From assembly GCA_017634455.1 (NCBI GenBank), contig JAGBNK010000022.1, forward strand, positions 1 through 64,000: a stretch of DNA of 64,000 nt, written 5' to 3'. A program made the translations under genes and the position numbers. Positions 29,166-36,654 of this stretch are shown here, piece by piece. Position 1 is the first letter of the stretch. Every line of letters begins with the position of its first letter. The notes beneath the pieces are model-generated. The model was not told where the DNA came from and ran no database searches. It saw only the letters and a list, made by a program, of their open reading frames with translations. The DNA comes from Lachnospiraceae bacterium (lineage in GTDB: Bacteria > Bacillota > Clostridia > Lachnospirales > Lachnospiraceae).

Positions 29166-29705
29166 ATGATTGAAAAAGCCGAAAATGAAAAAATAGTAAT
29201 AATTAATCAATGCGAAATAAATATTGATGTGTTAAAAGACTTAATACAATTAACGGACAATGAAATAAACAGGCAATTGATTAGAAAGGAACAAATTGAA
29301 ACACGTTCTGGTTTTTTAGTTGCATTGTGGGGAATTACGCTGGGCGTGACAATTGACTTGTTTATGGGATGTGAAGGTTGTTCATATAATGAGAATCTCA
29401 TTTTTATTATATTTTTAGGCATTACATGTATTTTTTCTTTAATCTCTTTAATGTGGTGTATAAAAGGAACAACTATATATAGATACAAATTTCGTGATAT
29501 GAGAAATCATATAATATGTAATGGTGAATATAAGACATACGAGGAGTATTTGCTTGACAAATACGAACAATTGACAGATGCATGGGATAAAAATGAGTTA
29601 GTAGTAAGTAGGAAATATAAATCTTTAACATGGGGAATTATATTACTAAGTGTCTATATACTAACGTTATTGTTGATGACTGTCTTGTTATTAGGAGGTG
29701 GTTGA
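29166..29705 (+). CDS. Small membrane protein, SLATT-like topology
   Basis: 179 residues. A charged N-terminal helix (1-46) is followed by two membrane helices (about 48-68 and 77-100), a roughly 50-residue hydrophilic helical stretch, and a final membrane helix (about 155-176). The two-TM, cytosolic helix, one-TM arrangement resembles SLATT/Pycsar-type membrane effectors, but no partner nucleotide cyclase is present and I do not recognise the family with certainty. Translationally coupled to ligase member 4. Confidence 0.5.
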   Translation: MIEKAENEKIVIINQCEINIDVLKDLIQLTDNEINRQLIRKEQIETRSGFLVALWGITLGVTIDLFMGCEGCSYNENLIFIIFLGITCIFSLISLMWCIKGTTIYRYKFRDMRNHIICNGEYKTYEEYLLDKYEQLTDAWDKNELVVSRKYKSLTWGIILLSVYILTLLLMTVLLLGGG

Positions 29706-29710
29706 ATCTT

Positions 29711-30049
29711 ATGAAGTCAAAAGTGGTAGGAAAATACATCATTAAAGGAAAATATATACATACAAAGGTGATTACTAATTTTAAGACAGCAGTTAAAATT
29801 GCTAATTATTATAAAAGTCTAGGCTTTTTAGATGTAGAGATAGAACCAGATGATGGAGATGGATCATCACCGAATAAAACCGTTTTAATAAAAAAAGAAG
29901 GGTTTGCTGCTAAGACGAAAATAAACATAATTTCATCAATGGATTGTGATAATGGAGAGAGCCGAGCTGTAAAGAAAAAGGTTAATGGAAAGCTTCAAAA
30001 AAAGAGTAGTGTTTTGCACGAGAATAATAGTGGAGAAATAGATAAATGA
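29711..30049 (+). CDS. Hypothetical 112-residue basic protein
   Basis: Family not recognised. I start at the ATG at 29711, whose AGGAGG lies at the end of the preceding gene, about 12 bases upstream; the frame is open further 5' but that part overlaps the membrane-protein gene. The first 60 residues look like an alpha/beta fold (KYIIKGKYIHTKVITNF, then helix TAVKIANYYKSLG); the C-terminal half is Lys/Ser/Asn-rich and probably disordered. No signal peptide or membrane segment. Confidence 0.55.
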   Translation: MKSKVVGKYIIKGKYIHTKVITNFKTAVKIANYYKSLGFLDVEIEPDDGDGSSPNKTVLIKKEGFAAKTKINIISSMDCDNGESRAVKKKVNGKLQKKSSVLHENNSGEIDK

Positions 30050-30079
30050 TGTTGAAGAAATATTCTACCTAGAAGAGGT

Positions 30080-30220
30080 GAGGAGTTAAAACGAGAAATC
30101 ATTCAGCACAGTAAGAAAGAACTGCCTGACTATATGGTTCCGATAGAGATTGAGTATATATCCGAAACGCCTCGCACCAGCCGAGGAAAGGTGGATTATA
30201 GAGCGTTGGAAGAATTATAG
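30080..30220 (+). pseudogene. Orphan C-terminal tail of an AMP ligase
   Basis: The reading frame encodes the last 45 or so residues of a ligase (ELPDYMVPIEIEYISE, then TSRGKVDYRALEEL and a stop). It is nearly identical in DNA to the end of member 5 (31792-31920), with no ligase body before it. It ends in the same GAATTATAGGAGAAAGAATAA junction as member 2, directly before the ATG of member 5. Best read as the scar of a deleted or replaced ligase gene. Confidence 0.85.
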
Positions 30221-30232
30221 GAGAAAGAATAA

Positions 30233-31963
30233 ATGAGTGAATTAACAGGATATCCATCAGTAGATAAGCCGTGGTTGAAATACTATAGCGAAGAAGCGAT
30301 AAATGCAAAGATTCCGGAAGAATCGGTTTATGAAGTTTTAAAGGAAGCAAATAGAGATAATCTATCATCAACAGCAATTATTTATTATGGTCGCAAGATA
30401 ACTTTTGGAGAGCTGTTTGAAAATATTGATAAAACAGCGAAAGCATTATTGACTATGGGCGTGAAAGAAAAGGAAATAGTGACGGTAGCACTTCCAAGTA
30501 TTCCGGAGGCTCTGTATCTCGTATATGCACTCAATAAAATCGGTGCAGTGGCAAACGTGATACATCCACTTCCTAGTAAGAATGAAATGGTATTTTATCT
30601 CAATGAAGTAAAGAGCAGATATGCTTTCATTTTTGATGGAGCTGTTGACTTGCTACAAGATGATTTGACACGGACAGCCGTTGAAAAATGTATTGTGGTT
30701 TCGTCAAGTTGTTCGTTGCCTTCAGTTATGAGGTTTTTCTATCAATTGAAAAATCGAATCGATATTCCTGATGAAAAAATGAAATCCTGGGATTGTTTTA
30801 TTTCAAAAGGTACAGATGCAGAGCTTCCATTGATAAAGAAAGACCCTTTTGAGGTGGCGGTAATCTCTCACACCGGTGGTACAACAGGTGACCCTAAAGG
30901 GTGCATGTTATCAGATTATAACATCAATTCTGTAATGACTATGGTTGGAAGCATTTTGAATCATGAGGATGGTGAATGTGCATTAGCCGTATTACCACCA
31001 TTTGTGATGTATAGCTTAGTTAATAGTATGATGCAGATACTACAGCTACGGATGGCTATTGTGCTTATTCCGGCCTATAAAGCCGAGGATTTTGGGAAGT
31101 ACATAAAGAAATATCATCCAAATCATGTTAGTTCCATACCCGCATATTGGGAAGCAATATTGGGAGATGATAAGAAAAGAGATTGGTCTTGCCTAAAAAA
31201 TGTCTATTACGGTGGAGAGGGCATGAGCGCAGATACAGAAAAGGCTGTTAATGAGCTTCTTTTGACGAATGATTGCAAAAGCGTATTGCATAAAGGAATT
31301 GGCTCTACTGAAATGGTTAGTGCAGCAACTATGAGTTACGATAGTTGCAATCCACTGGGCTCTGTTGGGGTTCCTCTTACAAAGGTAAACTGCAAGATTG
31401 TAGTGCCGGACTCCACAAGTGAATTAGGATTTAATGAACGTGGCGAGATATGTTTTACGGGTCCTAACCTTATGCTGGGTTACTATAATAATCTGGATGC
31501 AACTGCTGAGGTTATTCGAAAGCATGAGGATGGTCTGATATGGCTACATACTGGAGATATAGGTTACATGGATGAAGACGGAGTGCTGTTTGTTACCGGT
31601 CGCATCAAGCGAATCATTATGACAAAGGGCGAGGATGGCCAGGTGACAAAGATGTTCCCTGATCGTATTGAAAAAGCAATCAATAAGCATCCCTCTGTTT
31701 TCTTAAGTTGCGTAGTAGGAATCAAAGATGCCGACAGGATACATTATCCCAAGGCTTTTGTAGAATTAAAGCCAGAGTGTGAAGCAACAGAGGAACTAAA
31801 GACCGAAATCATTCAGCAATGCAAGGAAGAACTGCCTGACTATATGGTTCCGGTAGAGATTGAGTATATATCCGAAATGCCACGCACCAGCCGAGGTAAG
31901 GTGGATTATAGGGCGTTGGAAGAGAGATATATTAATCAAGATTGGCAAGGAAAAGAAATATGA
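30233..31963 (+). CDS. AMP-forming acyl ligase, array member 5
   Basis: 576-residue ANL enzyme, sister of member 4: P-loop SHTGGTTGDPKG, GIGSTEMVS, HTGDIGYMDEDG, GRIKRIIMTKGEDGQVTKMF, catalytic lysine K556 in RGKVDYRALEE. Tag LTGYPSVDKPWLKYYSEE. The C-terminus carries a divergent 12-residue extension (RYINQDWQGKEI) instead of the usual EEL stop. The stop codon overlaps the start of the DUF2806-like gene (ATGA). Confidence 0.9.
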   Translation: MSELTGYPSVDKPWLKYYSEEAINAKIPEESVYEVLKEANRDNLSSTAIIYYGRKITFGELFENIDKTAKALLTMGVKEKEIVTVALPSIPEALYLVYALNKIGAVANVIHPLPSKNEMVFYLNEVKSRYAFIFDGAVDLLQDDLTRTAVEKCIVVSSSCSLPSVMRFFYQLKNRIDIPDEKMKSWDCFISKGTDAELPLIKKDPFEVAVISHTGGTTGDPKGCMLSDYNINSVMTMVGSILNHEDGECALAVLPPFVMYSLVNSMMQILQLRMAIVLIPAYKAEDFGKYIKKYHPNHVSSIPAYWEAILGDDKKRDWSCLKNVYYGGEGMSADTEKAVNELLLTNDCKSVLHKGIGSTEMVSAATMSYDSCNPLGSVGVPLTKVNCKIVVPDSTSELGFNERGEICFTGPNLMLGYYNNLDATAEVIRKHEDGLIWLHTGDIGYMDEDGVLFVTGRIKRIIMTKGEDGQVTKMFPDRIEKAINKHPSVFLSCVVGIKDADRIHYPKAFVELKPECEATEELKTEIIQQCKEELPDYMVPVEIEYISEMPRTSRGKVDYRALEERYINQDWQGKEI

Positions 31964-32841
31964 TTATTGAAGATCTTATTAAAGAAGAAAGTAAGAGTGT
32001 TGTATTAAATTTAATCAATAAAAACTCAGATATTGATCAGTTTATTAAACAGACAATTATTGAAAAAGGTGAATTGGATGATTCAGATTGGGAAAAAATT
32101 GCATATCTAACAGCAATTGGAGATATAAGGCGTAAGGCAAAGAATATTTATAAGACAAAATTTAAAGCAGAGAAGATTATTGAAGAAAATAAAATAGACA
32201 TTAGAAATAAACCGGACAGTGATTTATTAAATTATTATGAAGATTTAGTTTCAAATGTTTCTAATGAGGATATGCAAGAAATATGGGCTCGTATTTTGGT
32301 TAAAGAGCATATGGAACATGGTAGCGTAACAAAAGCGATGCTTAGCGCATTATCGCTTTTAGACAGGAAGACAGCGTTAGCTTTTCAAAAACTATGTATG
32401 TATACATTTGGCTTAACAGTTGGGGACAAAATTGAAAGATTTATTCCATTTGTACTATATGATGATCTCTGTAGTCAATTGATAGATTATGCAGAAGATG
32501 ACTCTATCAGAGAAAGTATAGTATCGTTTTCAAATGATATGCCTTCTCAAGAGGAACTTATTTTTCTTGATGAAATTGGGTTGATTAAACTAAGTGATTA
32601 TAATGACGAAAGTTATGTCTTTACAAGGGAATGCGAAGAATATGTTTATCAAGTGGGAAATCAAGTCTGGAATGAAATACCTGTATTTGATGAAGGACAG
32701 AATAATTATTTCATGGGGACAGGTCAAGCTTTTTTTACTCATAGTGGATTAGTGTTATTTAAGGCTTTGAATATTCAGTGTTGCCCAGAAATTGCAAACA
32801 TTATAAGAACATATCATAAATATGGAAAGGAGTGTTGGTAA
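31960..32841 (+). CDS. DUF2806-like protein
   Basis: 293 residues, soluble. The central segment SNVSNEDMQEIWARILVKE (about 96-114), followed by SVTKAMLSALSLLDRKTALAFQKL, matches what I know of the DUF2806 (TIGR03899-like) family, whose function is unknown and whose members often sit in accessory gene islands. The start is the ATG at 31960 (AAGGAA upstream), overlapping the stop of ligase member 5, so the two are coupled. Assigned by eye; a profile search would settle it. Confidence 0.6.
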   Translation: MIIEDLIKEESKSVVLNLINKNSDIDQFIKQTIIEKGELDDSDWEKIAYLTAIGDIRRKAKNIYKTKFKAEKIIEENKIDIRNKPDSDLLNYYEDLVSNVSNEDMQEIWARILVKEHMEHGSVTKAMLSALSLLDRKTALAFQKLCMYTFGLTVGDKIERFIPFVLYDDLCSQLIDYAEDDSIRESIVSFSNDMPSQEELIFLDEIGLIKLSDYNDESYVFTRECEEYVYQVGNQVWNEIPVFDEGQNNYFMGTGQAFFTHSGLVLFKALNIQCCPEIANIIRTYHKYGKECW

Positions 32842-32842
32842 A

Positions 32843-33004
32843 GTGGATGAAAATGATTACGAAGAGTTTTTAGAAGCGGTTGATAGTGCGGTATCAAAAG
32901 AAGAGTTAAGGGAAACATTAATAGATTGGAGAGACTATCTATCAGAAAAATATGGAGATAATAGCGAGGATGAAGATGGCGGAGTGCAATATACTTTGCG
33001 ATAG
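32843..33004 (+). CDS. Small acidic protein
   Basis: 53 residues from a GTG at 32843, one base after the DUF2806-like stop; AAAGGAG at 32825-32831 inside that gene is the ribosome site. Strongly acidic (DENDYEEFLEAV, EKYGDNSEDEDGG), one or two helices, no membrane segment. Family not recognised. A longer start at 32822 is possible but would include the ribosome site. Confidence 0.55.
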   Translation: MDENDYEEFLEAVDSAVSKEELRETLIDWRDYLSEKYGDNSEDEDGGVQYTLR

Positions 33005-33107
33005 ATGGTTTAAAGTGTGTTTTTGGTATTGAATTCTTAGTAATGTGTGTAGGAATATCCAAAGTCAGATCTGATTCATAAGCTAGGATGTGCAAGGAGA
33101 AGAATAA

Positions 33108-34844
33108 ATGAGTGAATTAACAGGTTACCCATCCATAGATAAGCCGTGGGAACAGTTTTATGCGGGAATCGAAAAGACGAACCGCTTTTTAAAAACAACA
33201 CCATACATAGGGCTAATTGAAAATAACAAAGATTATCTAGAGGATATCGCTATTGAGTATTTTGGAGCAAAGATTAAATATGGGGTTTTATTTCAGAAAA
33301 TCGATGAGGTTTCAAAAGCATTAGCAGAGTATGGCGTGAAAAGTGGAGATTTTGTAACCATATGTTCCACGACCACGCCGGAGGTTATTTACGCGTTTTA
33401 TGCCATTAGTAAGCTTGGGGCAGTAGCTAACGTTATGGCACCATTTTATACACCGGAAGAATTACTATCTCGAATCAATGAGTGCAATAGTAACTTGGTT
33501 ATTGTAGCGGATATGTTTATTTCAAAATTTCGAAAAGCATTGCATGATAACGATAATACAGTTGTTGTTCTACCATTGATGAATTCGTCTGTATTAAGAT
33601 TTGTTTCAAAAAAGAATCCAGCCAAAGGTAGTGAAATAAGTTGGAAAAAGTTCATTCTGGATGGAATGAATCATGAAAAAGTTAAGACTCAGGAGTATAA
33701 ACCTTGTAGTCCAATGGCAATGGTATATTCTAGTGGAACAACCGGAGCATCTAAAGGAATCTTGCTTTCAGTTGATAGCTTTCAGAAACTCATCAATGCA
33801 TATGGTAATTCGGGGTTTGATACTTCAAGGGGACAGACTGTTTTTCAGAATATTCCACCATGGCATTCGACAGGACTAAGCCTTGGTATTAACTTTCCGC
33901 TGTCTTATGGAGTAAAGGTTTGTACAGATCCGAGATTTGACCATAATGTATTTATAAAAAGTGTTTTGAAGTATAAGCCGGAGTATATTTTGACTAACAC
34001 ATCTATGTATCAGGGGTTCACATTTGAAAAGAGTTTAAGGCGATTAAAAGGAAAATCTTTATCATTTTTGAAATATCCCGTAGAGGGTGGGGAACCGTTG
34101 ACGGAAAAAGATATAAATGCTATCGAAACTGTTTTTAGGAACCATGGCTCTTCAGCCAGATTATTGAATGGGTATGGAGAATGTGAATGTGGAGCAACCG
34201 TTACGACCGATATAACTAGTCACAAGTTTTCTAATGAAGCATCAGGAATACCATTGCCGTCTATAACTACAATCGCTGTTTTCGATGATGATAACAACGA
34301 ATTGAAATACAAACAAAAAGGCAACATTTACGTAAATACAGAAATTGGTATGCTGGAATATTACAATAACAAGGAAGCTACAAAAGATTTCTTTTATGTA
34401 GATTCCAATGGGAATAAATGGGGTAAAACGGGTGATGTTGGTTTTATAAATGAAGATGGAAGTCTGGTTGTTCTTGGGAGAAAAAGCGACTATTCCGTTA
34501 TCAATGGAAGAAAAATTTTCAACTTTGATGTTGAACGTGCAATTTTAAAATCTGACAAGGTAAAGTTATGTGAAATCCAAACGCATCCGGAAGATGATAA
34601 TAGATTGGTGGCACATATTGTATGGGAAAACAATATGAGTGAAATTTTGCAGACACAACCTGAACGACAAAACGAGTTACTTCACGAATTGCAGGCTGTA
34701 ATAGCTGATAATATGGGTATTGAGGAAGCTATACCTACAAGCTTTTGTATTTGGAATTCTTTTCCCAGTGCATTTTCTGGGAAAAGGGATATCAGTTTTA
34801 TAAAAGATACGATAAAAAATATGATTGTGCTTGAAAGAGAATAA
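33108..34844 (+). CDS. AMP-forming acyl ligase, array member 6
   Basis: 578-residue ANL enzyme resembling member 3: P-loop YSSGTTGASKG, motif A5 GYGECECGA (Met-Thr replaced), KTGDVGFINEDG, hinge GRKSDYSVINGRKIFNF, catalytic lysine K559 in FSGKRDISFI. The tag is shortened to LTGYPSIDKPWEQFY. The upstream sequence keeps the array junction (GGAGAAGAATAA then ATGAGTGAATTAACAGG). Followed immediately by the second orphan ligase tail. Confidence 0.88.
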   Translation: MSELTGYPSIDKPWEQFYAGIEKTNRFLKTTPYIGLIENNKDYLEDIAIEYFGAKIKYGVLFQKIDEVSKALAEYGVKSGDFVTICSTTTPEVIYAFYAISKLGAVANVMAPFYTPEELLSRINECNSNLVIVADMFISKFRKALHDNDNTVVVLPLMNSSVLRFVSKKNPAKGSEISWKKFILDGMNHEKVKTQEYKPCSPMAMVYSSGTTGASKGILLSVDSFQKLINAYGNSGFDTSRGQTVFQNIPPWHSTGLSLGINFPLSYGVKVCTDPRFDHNVFIKSVLKYKPEYILTNTSMYQGFTFEKSLRRLKGKSLSFLKYPVEGGEPLTEKDINAIETVFRNHGSSARLLNGYGECECGATVTTDITSHKFSNEASGIPLPSITTIAVFDDDNNELKYKQKGNIYVNTEIGMLEYYNNKEATKDFFYVDSNGNKWGKTGDVGFINEDGSLVVLGRKSDYSVINGRKIFNFDVERAILKSDKVKLCEIQTHPEDDNRLVAHIVWENNMSEILQTQPERQNELLHELQAVIADNMGIEEAIPTSFCIWNSFPSAFSGKRDISFIKDTIKNMIVLERE

Positions 34845-34845
34845 A

Positions 34846-34974
34846 GCCAAAATTATTCGGTACTGTAAGAAGGAACTACCTGACTATATGGTTCCAGTTG
34901 AAATGGAGTTTATTATTGAAATACCTCGTACTAGCCGTGGAAAGGTGGATTATAGAGTGTTGGAAGAATTATAA
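34846..34974 (+). pseudogene. Second orphan ligase C-terminal tail
   Basis: Directly after member 6 the frame reads as a ligase end (CKKELPDYMVPVEMEF, then TSRGKVDYRVLEEL and a stop), of the member 4/5 type rather than the member 6 type. No ligase body precedes it. Together with 30080-30220 it shows repeated loss or exchange of ligase genes at the shared ends. Confidence 0.82.
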
Positions 34975-35048
34975 ATTACTGAAACAACTATTTATTAGTT
35001 AAAGTAGTGTAATTTATAGATGCTGTAATACAGCTCTATATGAATAAA
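34975..35048. other. Short gap after the ligase array
   Basis: AT-rich, with imperfect inverted sequence (AAATTACT near 34974 and AGTAGTGTAATTT near 35006) but no T run; nothing further seen. Confidence 0.4.
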
Positions 35049-35333
35049 TCAGTATATATCCTCGCTATTGTTTTTTTTATTAGAAGATGATATATTACCT
35101 AAAGACTTAGTCCGAGGAACAGCAATTGTGTCCTCAACTTCTAATTTTTATTTTAGGCTGACTGAGTCTTTTTTTAATTCTGGCTTTCCAATGCCATACA
35201 CATAGTCTTTATCATCCTTAGCTAATCTCACAATTAAAGTTGAACCATACAAAGAATATGTTCCGTCTGCATTTTTGACGTAAAACTCTATTTTATAATG
35301 GACAAGACCTCTTGTTGCATCAGCTACTATTTT
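35049..35333 (-). pseudogene. Broken gene, mobile-element-like
   Basis: On the minus strand the codons read as protein (KIVADATRGLVHYKIEFY, GTYSLYGSTLIVRLAK, VYGIGKPELKKDSVSLK), meet one in-frame stop and continue as KLEVEDTIAVPRTKSLGN to a second stop. There is no start; the 5' end breaks off beside the first 34-bp element. The wording is reminiscent of large proteins of conjugative elements, but I cannot name a family. Confidence 0.55.
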
Positions 35334-35344
35334 CTATTTTTTAC

Positions 35345-35378
35345 TTGAACGATAGGGCAGAAATGGTGCATCGTTTAA
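35345..35378. repeat. 34-bp element with inverted ends, copy 1
   Basis: TTGAACGAT, a 16-base core AGGGCAGAAATGGTGC, then ATCGTTTAA. One mismatch in the right arm compared with copy 2. Lies between the broken minus-strand gene and the next small minus-strand frame. Confidence 0.85.
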
Positions 35379-35444
35379 CAATAGAATGTTCTTCTATGTC
35401 TTTTTTCTCCTGAGCACTTGCAATATTCGCAGGAGATGGTATAT

Positions 35445-35627
35445 TTAGGTTGGAAAAACTCTTATCCATGTACGCTTTGGGCGTTGTGAGTTTGGATGAT
35501 TCTTCATCATTACCTCGCATGGTGCGAGTTTTATTTTTTGCTCATACATTGTCTGCAAATAGATATAATGTCTGTCACTTGAAACATATTCAATGACAGT
35601 CTTTTTACCATCTTTATTCTTTTTCAA
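35445..35627 (-). CDS. Doubtful small frame between 34-bp elements
   Basis: A 60-codon frame opening at a TTG without a good ribosome site (KKNKDGKKTVIEYVSSDRHYI...). Basic, with aromatic residues and no membrane segment. It could be a decayed fragment rather than a gene; it lies exactly between copies 1 and 2 of the 34-bp element. Confidence 0.25.
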   Translation of the reverse strand: MKKNKDGKKTVIEYVSSDRHYIYLQTMYEQKIKLAPCEVMMKNHPNSQRPKRTWIRVFPT

Positions 35628-35634
35628 ATTTCAC

Positions 35635-35668
35635 TTGAACGATAGGGCGGAAATGGTGCATCGTTCAA
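35635..35668. repeat. 34-bp element with inverted ends, copy 2
   Basis: Perfect 9-bp inverted ends TTGAACGAT/ATCGTTCAA around the core AGGGCGGAAATGGTGC. Confidence 0.88.
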
Positions 35669-35774
35669 CTGAATGATACAGATGATGCATACAGACTAAT
35701 ATGAATATATGCTGTTGATATTGATGAAGGCGATTCGACTTATACAAGTAATATTTTAAGGGAGATTGAACGAT

Positions 35775-36020
35775 ATGAAGAAGAAGGAAGAACAGTTACA
35801 AGAGGCTTTTCACAAGCTTGTTTGGCTTACTGCGGAGATGATAGACCAAGGGATTATATCAGATACTACGATTTCGAGAATAAGCACAGGAACATTGAAT
35901 TTCACAGAGGGGAAAAGAACAATGTTCTATCAACAACTATACGAACTATTAGAAACAGAAAAAACGGAAGCAGAAATTTTGCACAAAGGGATAGCTATAC
36001 GAGATTCTCTATCGCAGTAG
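35775..36020 (+). CDS. Small hypothetical helical protein
   Basis: 81 residues from the ATG at 35775 (GGGAG about ten bases upstream): KKKEEQLQEAFHKLVWLTAE, then a middle part ISRISTGTLNFTEGKRTMFY and a C-terminal acidic helix. Predicted mostly helical and soluble; family not recognised. It lies between copies 2 and 3 of the 34-bp element, and its start is embedded in another TTGAACGAT half site (35766-35774). Confidence 0.5.
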   Translation: MKKKEEQLQEAFHKLVWLTAEMIDQGIISDTTISRISTGTLNFTEGKRTMFYQQLYELLETEKTEAEILHKGIAIRDSLSQ

Positions 36021-36028
36021 ACTCAGAC

Positions 36029-36062
36029 TTGAATGATAGGGCAGAAATGGTGCATCGTTCAA
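36029..36062. repeat. 34-bp element with inverted ends, copy 3
   Basis: TTGAATGAT (one change) with core AGGGCAGAAATGGTGC and ATCGTTCAA, nine bases after the small helical protein gene. Confidence 0.85.
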
Positions 36063-36261
36063 CAAAAGAGAAAATGGTAGAACAGTTTTAAATCTAATTT
36101 TAATCACAAAACCACAAGGATGGTTTTTTCTGTGATTTTTGAGTACAAATTTACACTGCCATATGAAAAAAAGCATATTGACGAAAAGATAGCAGGGATG
36201 TATGATTTAAATATAAAGAGGTGCTACCGTAGTTCACGGTTGACCCTAGATATGTGTTATA

Positions 36262-36305
36262 GAAATAACCGCATTCCTTGGTCAGGGGCGGTTATTTCTT
36301 TTTTC
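36262..36305. terminator. Hairpin at the end of the small toxin gene
   Basis: GAAATAACCGC (36262-36272) pairs perfectly with GCGGTTATTTC (36288-36298). T-rich sequence follows on the plus strand, so it can end transcripts from the left; on the minus strand it closes the toxin-like gene. Confidence 0.8.
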
Positions 36306-36387
36306 TTTTGTCGTTTCCGACGAAATATCCCAACTGGAAAATCGCAACTGTATAAGACAGTATTGAGATTAAGTCAAGTATTGTCAT
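36292..36387 (-). CDS. Small hydrophobic toxin-like peptide (type I TA)
   Basis: 31-residue peptide TILDLISILSYTVAIFQLGY then a polar FVGNDKRKKK tail: a single membrane helix with a positively charged end, like the holin-like toxins of Firmicute type I toxin-antitoxin systems (TxpA/BsrG group). AAGGAGG lies seven bases before the ATG at 36387; an ATG at 36393 is too close to it. The gene overlaps the GAAATAACCGC hairpin that often closes such loci in Clostridia. An antisense antitoxin RNA is expected but not identified. Confidence 0.65.
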   Translation of the reverse strand: MTILDLISILSYTVAIFQLGYFVGNDKRKKK

Positions 36388-36418
36388 TGGCATCCCTCCT
36401 TCCATAAAGTCGGAGGGT

Positions 36419-36442
36419 AAAAAAGAGCCCTCCGCTGGAGGG
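36419..36442 (-). terminator. Intrinsic terminator in the toxin leader
   Basis: On the minus strand CCCTCC-AGC-GGAGGG is followed by CTC and six T. It lies between the promoter at 36493-36521 and the toxin-like gene, so transcripts may stop here as a short RNA or be attenuated. Confidence 0.65.
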
Positions 36443-36492
36443 GACAACCGCTCACCGTGTGGTAACACCTCGCAGGATTACCCTGCATATAT

Positions 36493-36521
36493 AGTATAGC
36501 AATGGCAGTATGCACAGTCAA
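36493..36521 (-). promoter_or_regulatory. Sigma-A promoter of the toxin-like locus
   Basis: On the minus strand TTGACT and TATACT are separated by exactly 17 bases. Transcription would begin near 36486 and meet the terminator at 36419-36442 after roughly 65-70 bases. Confidence 0.7.
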
Positions 36522-36654
36522 GAACAAATGTTCGATTAGCAAAATGCAGCATTTTTGAACTATAGAAAACGTCTGTGTCAGGTGGCTAGGGGAAGCATAT
36601 TTATGGTAAAATCTAATGAGTACTTCAGCACTGTGATATGAGGAGAATTTAATC

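Noticed and set aside
29166-30049. A complete nucleotide-signalling anti-phage system
   Set aside because: The membrane protein has a suggestive topology, but no cyclase, CD-NTase or sensor gene is adjacent, so only a weak likeness is claimed.
22262-34844. Nonribosomal peptide synthetase cluster
   Set aside because: The ligases are stand-alone; there are no condensation, carrier (phosphopantetheine serine) or thioesterase domains in any frame of the region.
35345-36062. Integron attC sites
   Set aside because: The arms do not match the GTTRRRY/RYYYAAC core sites, and no integron integrase is present in the window.
35822-36091. A 90-codon overlapping frame as a gene
   Set aside because: It is out of phase with the better-supported gene at 35775, lacks a ribosome site, and reads poorly as protein (Arg/Asn-rich).
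36120-36407. 95-codon plus-strand frame over the toxin locus
   Set aside because: It runs through a perfect terminator hairpin and opposite the better-supported toxin-like peptide gene.
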